DNA of 64,000 bases, taken from positions 1 through 64,000 of the forward strand of contig BGKB01000008.1 of NCBI GenBank assembly GCA_003116975.1. The letters are read 5' to 3'. A program made the position numbers and the translations under genes. This DNA comes from Aurantiochytrium sp. KH105 (lineage: Eukaryota; Sar; Bigyra; Thraustochytrida; Thraustochytriidae). Positions within the stretch are counted from its first letter, which is position 1, and each line of letters opens with the position of its first letter. Below the pieces are notes generated by a model, which was not told the DNA's origin, did no database searches, and saw only the letters and a program-made list of their open reading frames with translations. This document shows, piece by piece, positions 60,484-64,000 of this stretch.

Positions 60484-62298
60484 ATGGGCGCCGAGGCCAG
60501 CCGCAGCGCCGGCGCCGAGGCGGCGGCGCGGCAGGCCGCGCTGGCGGCGCAGGCGGCCGTGCAGGCCGTGCAGGCAGCGGCAGGACTTGGAGCCATCGTG
60601 GCTCTGCGCCCTGCTGCCGAGGGTCTGCTTGTCCGCGAGGCCGCGGTAGGCGAAGACTGGGTACTTGTCGCCCGAGGTGCCGGCGGCAGAGCTCCCGGTG
60701 CCACTGCCCGCGAGCGCCAAGCGGAGGCGCGAGATGTCAACGTCGCAGCGGCCGCAGCTCTGGCGGACGAGCTCAGTGGCTCGCAGTGCGTCGAGATGTC
60801 GGCGGAATTGATTCGACTCGCTCGCCAGGCACCCCTGCGCGGCGAAGACATCCGCCGCACCATGGAAAACTTGAGCGAGGCCATGGCGCTGCTCGCGCAA
60901 CGTCGCAGCGAGGCCGAGCATCGCGCTCTCGTGGAGCTCAAACGGGCTCAGCGTACCTGCTGCAAATGCGACGTGACCGCAGAGGATACTTATGCAGATC
61001 TCGTCGAGCTCTCCAATTGCGGCCATTGCATGTGCACCGACTGTTTTCGCGGGCACGTGCTCGCAGCAGCACCGCGGCCTTGTTGCACCTTTCCCTTTTG
61101 CGAATGCGCCATCGCGGAGCTGGATGTGCGCGCAACACTGCGCCCCGAGGAACTCGAGGCTTATATATCAGCTGGGGTTCGCAACATCGCCGACCAAATT
61201 TGCCAGTGCCCGAAATGCCAGAGCGTAATTGCGTTGGATCGCGACAAGCATGACGCTCGCAACGCGGGTCGTGTGCGTTGCGTGTGCCAGGAGACATTTT
61301 GCGCCGACTGCCGCGCCTCGCCGTTTCACGAAGGCATGACGTGTGAGGAGATGCGAAGCACGCGCCCGTGTCAATTTTGCAAGACCCGGGTCATCTGCGC
61401 TTTGGCTGCAAGTCCCGGCGATATTGTCGTCTGTGCGTCACAGGCATGCCAGCAAGAGTCTCGCGCGGTCTGCGGTAAAGTTCGGCAGGACTGTGGTCAT
61501 CCTTGCGGCGGCCTCGCGGAAGAATCGTCTTGCCCCGCTGAGTGCTTTGCATGTTTGGGGTCAGAAAGGAGCTGCGGCATTTGCCTCTTTCCGCTCGAGG
61601 AGGGAGCCAGCATGGTGCTTTCGTGCGGCCACGCCATGCATGTTAATTGCGTTCGTGAGCGTTTCGAAGCCGAAAAATCTGCCGAGCGCGCTTCGCTTAC
61701 GTTTTCGCGCTGTCCCGTGTGCAAGACTGACATGGCGCACCCCGAGGCTCTAGAAAGTGAATTTCTCGCCGTCAACGAGCTGCGCTCCAGCATTCAGGGC
61801 GTGCTCGATGAGGCAAGAGGCCGGGCCAGCCAGGAGGAAGCGCTTTTGGAGGATGACGCGTACACCTTGTTCTACTGCGAGCGTTGCCGTCGTCCTTATT
61901 TTGGCGGCATGCGGCAATGTGAGGAAGCTGGTGGAGCAGCACATCACGATGCAGAAGACCACCAACACCACTACTGTGCCTCGTGCACATGTGCGCTGCA
62001 GCAAGTGCCCGTCTGCCCAGAGCACGGGCCAGATAGCATGCAATTCAAGTGTTCCTTTTGCTGTACACCGGCAAGCTTCTTTTGCTGGGGCACAACGCAT
62101 TTTTGTATTGACTGCCACGCCCGACAGATGGCAGGTGAAAGGCTCAATCGACTGCCGCTTTCTGAATTGCCTCAGTGTAGCGGCGCACAGGTTTGCCCCC
62201 TGGGTCTCAACCATCCGCCCAACGGTACCCCTCCGTCGCAGAGCGCGCCAATTGTTCTTGGCTGCTCCATGTGCCAAGCTCGCCGCGCTCTTATGTAA
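60484..62298 (+). CDS. E3 ubiquitin ligase: RBR-like N-terminal half plus MYCBP2-type RING-Cys-relay module
   Basis: 604 residues from MGAEASRSAG (60484), a plausible N-myristoylation start; the open frame upstream has an ATG at 60205 only in repeat-rich leader. After an Ala-rich helical region comes a RING1-like zinc cluster (CCKCDVTAEDTYADL, CGHCMCTDCF, about 159-195), then an IBR-like cluster (QCPKCQSVI, RVRCVCQETFCADCR, about 240-290). A CGHPCGG Cys-rich linker (about 334) follows, then a second RING (CGICLFPLEEGASMVLSCGH..CPVCK, about 364-425). The rest matches the tandem-cysteine domain of MYCBP2/PHR1: YCERCRRPYFGGMRQCEEAG, CPEHGPDSMQFKCSFCC, FFCWGTTHFCIDCHARQ, CPLGLNHPPNGT. MYCBP2 passes ubiquitin along two Cys and esterifies Ser/Thr. 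Cys at the matching CxxC and THFCxxC places are present. Relay chemistry is thus predicted, not shown. Confidence 0.88.
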   Translation: MGAEASRSAGAEAAARQAALAAQAAVQAVQAAAGLGAIVALRPAAEGLLVREAAVGEDWVLVARGAGGRAPGATARERQAEARDVNVAAAAALADELSGSQCVEMSAELIRLARQAPLRGEDIRRTMENLSEAMALLAQRRSEAEHRALVELKRAQRTCCKCDVTAEDTYADLVELSNCGHCMCTDCFRGHVLAAAPRPCCTFPFCECAIAELDVRATLRPEELEAYISAGVRNIADQICQCPKCQSVIALDRDKHDARNAGRVRCVCQETFCADCRASPFHEGMTCEEMRSTRPCQFCKTRVICALAASPGDIVVCASQACQQESRAVCGKVRQDCGHPCGGLAEESSCPAECFACLGSERSCGICLFPLEEGASMVLSCGHAMHVNCVRERFEAEKSAERASLTFSRCPVCKTDMAHPEALESEFLAVNELRSSIQGVLDEARGRASQEEALLEDDAYTLFYCERCRRPYFGGMRQCEEAGGAAHHDAEDHQHHYCASCTCALQQVPVCPEHGPDSMQFKCSFCCTPASFFCWGTTHFCIDCHARQMAGERLNRLPLSELPQCSGAQVCPLGLNHPPNGTPPSQSAPIVLGCSMCQARRALM

Positions 62299-62648
62299 AT
62301 ACATACACTCATCTTATCGCATACCTCACTACACCTTATTTCTATGCTATATCAAGCATGCGCCAAACTTCCTAAGTCTGGGCAGTAAGTTTTTCAAGAG
62401 CTAACATCAAGCACAACTACTTTCGTCAACATTTGCAACTTATTTCTGTAGCCTACGGTGTGAAAAGAGGAAATGGGGGCAGTCTTTAAAGTTTTTGTGT
62501 GAGGGTTCGCACCGGGCTCGCAGGCAGCAATAGAGAGAAATGTAAGGAAGCCGGCTCAATTCGTGCGAGTGAAAGAAGATGAAGTCATCGAACCGTCCCC
62601 TTGCCGTGTTGGTTCTCAGATAAGCGGCCCGTGATATTTTGCTCCTCT
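62299..62648. other. Convergent intergenic region
   Basis: 350 bp of AT-richer sequence between the stops of the E3 ligase and the CS-domain gene. No gene. Confidence 0.5.
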
Positions 62649-63251
62649 TTATTTCTTGACCAGCTGGTACCACGACACCTCTGTAACTTTGCGAATCGTG
62701 ACCACTACAGAGTCCGATTTACATTTATGCGAGGCGTTGCTAATTTCGCTGTGAAGCACTGGAAGGCACAGCTCGTAGTCCTTGCCGTTCATGTCTTTGA
62801 GCTGAAGCGTAAGCGAGGTCTCCGTCCATTCCAGCTCGACGTTGTCGTCGGTCGGCTCTTGACTCGGTAGCAAGTCCTCCGTCGGAACGTAAATCTTCAC
62901 AGTCTTCTTTCCGTCGGCCCAGCTGTAGCGCTTGACAACGTTTTTGATCTTCTTTCGGGGAAGGTCGGCATCTTCGGCTTCGGAAGGGTCGATGCGCGGT
63001 GGTTCTCCACCATAGTTCTTTACTGTTTCACGCGAAGACGCGTGCGCATAATAGTACGCATTCTTGCCCTTGCGCCTGATATTCTCTTGGAGCGCGTTTT
63101 GAGCCTCGCCGTTGTCGACCGCGGCGGTCTCGCCTGCTTCGCTCGTTTGGTTGTTGTCGTCGGTTTGCGAGCTGTCTTTGCAGTCCTTCGCGCTGCCCAG
63201 GTCTAGCTCGGACATTCCGGACTCCACGGACTCGCCCTCGACGTCTGCCAT
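62649..63251 (-). CDS. CS-domain protein, CacyBP/SIP-like
   Basis: 200 residues. The N-terminal 55 are acidic and polar. RRKGKNAYYYAHASSRE (about 59-75) is the KGKNxYYYAH-type motif shared with CacyBP/SIP relatives of plants and protists. The CS (p23-like) domain spans about 105-195: VVKRYSWADGKKTVKIYVP, LEWTETSLTLQLKDMNGKDY, LPVLHSEI, VVVTIRKV, WYQLVKK. CS proteins are HSP90/SKP1-type co-factors; CacyBP/SIP bridges Siah-type ligase complexes in animals. It lies next to an E3 ligase gene, convergently, which may be chance. No SGS tail is visible. Confidence 0.85.
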   Translation of the reverse strand: MADVEGESVESGMSELDLGSAKDCKDSSQTDDNNQTSEAGETAAVDNGEAQNALQENIRRKGKNAYYYAHASSRETVKNYGGEPPRIDPSEAEDADLPRKKIKNVVKRYSWADGKKTVKIYVPTEDLLPSQEPTDDNVELEWTETSLTLQLKDMNGKDYELCLPVLHSEISNASHKCKSDSVVVTIRKVTEVSWYQLVKK

Positions 63252-64000
63252 CGTAAGCCCGCGGCCTGCTTGCGTCGCTTGCTACCCGTCACACCTCTCG
63301 CGATCGTAGTCGAGGAGGCGTCGCTCCGCAAAAATTGTCTGCTTTTCGAGAAACTCGACTAAAATTTATACCATTCATGGTCGCAATTCCTTCCGAAAGT
63401 CGAGTACGAGAAAGAGCTGCGCAGACAACTTGAAGAACTATCGAGCTAGCAGGTGGGATCTTCGTCTAGCTGACGAGCCTATCGAATTGCGAGTGCCAGA
63501 TTGTTTTGTCCATGCTGCGTAATGCGGATACTTCGTCTTTTTATTTGCTCTCAACTTGAACAAGAGGTCTCTCTCAAAACTTCGCTACATGTCAACGTCA
63601 CCACCTTCGGCAAACGGCGATAGGAGACCAATAATGGCTATGTTCACCATGTACCTCGAGCACCTAATCCGAGGGAACACAACGATCGTGACTACACGTA
63701 GCGCAGATGTTCGTTGTTATTTGTTGAACTTGCTTATCACACTGTCGATCGCCGGTTGGAGAGAAAAAGATAACAAAAGAGGAATGGCATCGTTCTCCTG
63801 ACAGAGTCAGCCAGTTTCAACCGGGTCATTCGCCTCGATTTCCACCACGCCGGTCACTCATCGCGATACTAGCTGCAGCTCGTCGTTGCGCTGCATTGGT
63901 CGGCGGCACTTTAGAACAAATGAAAACAAGGTTTGTTTTCAACGACCGGTCTTCAAAAAGAATTTCCTTCATGCGTATACAGAACCAAACACGCGCGCCG
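63252..64000. other. Right-edge intergenic region
   Basis: Presumed promoter of the CS-domain gene, then sequence with no recognisable gene, repeat or RNA. An 81-codon + strand frame at 63556-63801 has no supportive feature. Confidence 0.5.

Noticed and set aside
59986-61056. 356-codon - strand ORF opposite the E3 ligase start
   Set aside because: Antisense to a gene with clear zinc clusters; Ala/Arg-rich shadow of GC-biased codons.
63556-63801. 81-codon ORF at the right edge
   Set aside because: No ATG at its listed start, no domain, no neighbouring support.

Overview
This is nuclear DNA of a protist with compact genes and only occasional introns. It carries clear eukaryotic housekeeping genes: CIAO1, a proteasome alpha subunit, RRP8, a myotubularin phosphatase and a CacyBP-like CS protein. 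Introns have GTAAGT/GTACGT-type donors and, in many cases, a CTAAC branch site. The coding strand is GC-rich and promoters carry long pentamer and tetramer repeats. EsV-1-7-type Cys repeats and the overall style suggest a stramenopile, perhaps a thraustochytrid (Labyrinthulomycetes). That placement is inference, not proof.

Region 1 (about 1-25.4 kb) is rich in surface proteins. Two tandem, same-strand paralogues of about 1,900 residues (952-6654 and 13373-18510) have a signal peptide, PAN/Apple-like and TNFR-like Cys modules, one C-terminal membrane helix and a short basic tail. A MOB-family gene with a degraded zinc site and a two-exon zinc deaminase lie between them. The second paralogue contains a single N at 17401; paralogue alignment predicts that about 0.55 kb of coding sequence is missing there. 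Next is a 13-exon LRR receptor (20626-25375) in which all 11 internal exons are exactly 69 nt and encode one LRR each. One of its introns is interrupted by a piggyBac-like element inserted in the branch-site sequence. The promoters of all three membrane-protein genes share the 11-mer CGAGCGAGGGA.

Region 2 (26-33 kb) holds CIAO1, divergently paired with an unrecognised small basic two-exon gene, then a coiled-coil protein and a polyQ protein with four EsV-1-7-like repeats.

Region 3 (33.6-38.2 kb) is an apparently intact Mutator-like (MULE) element with about 23-bp terminal inverted repeats and a 1,331-residue transposase.

Region 4 (38-64 kb) is a dense run of signalling and housekeeping genes: a Golgi-type sulfotransferase, a FYVE-GRAM-myotubularin phosphatase, a lipid-anchored protein with two TIR-like modules, a two-exon FAD oxidoreductase, two oppositely oriented diacylglycerol kinases flanking a Pro/His-rich gene, RRP8, PSMA4, an E3 ligase joining an RBR-like front half to a MYCBP2-type RING-Cys-relay module, and a CacyBP-like CS protein. 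Four of these predicted proteins begin with Met-Gly in an N-myristoylation context, so membrane signalling is a theme. Gene order alternates strand, giving several short divergent promoters and convergent 3' ends. No rRNA, convincing tRNA, CRISPR or plasmid feature was seen.
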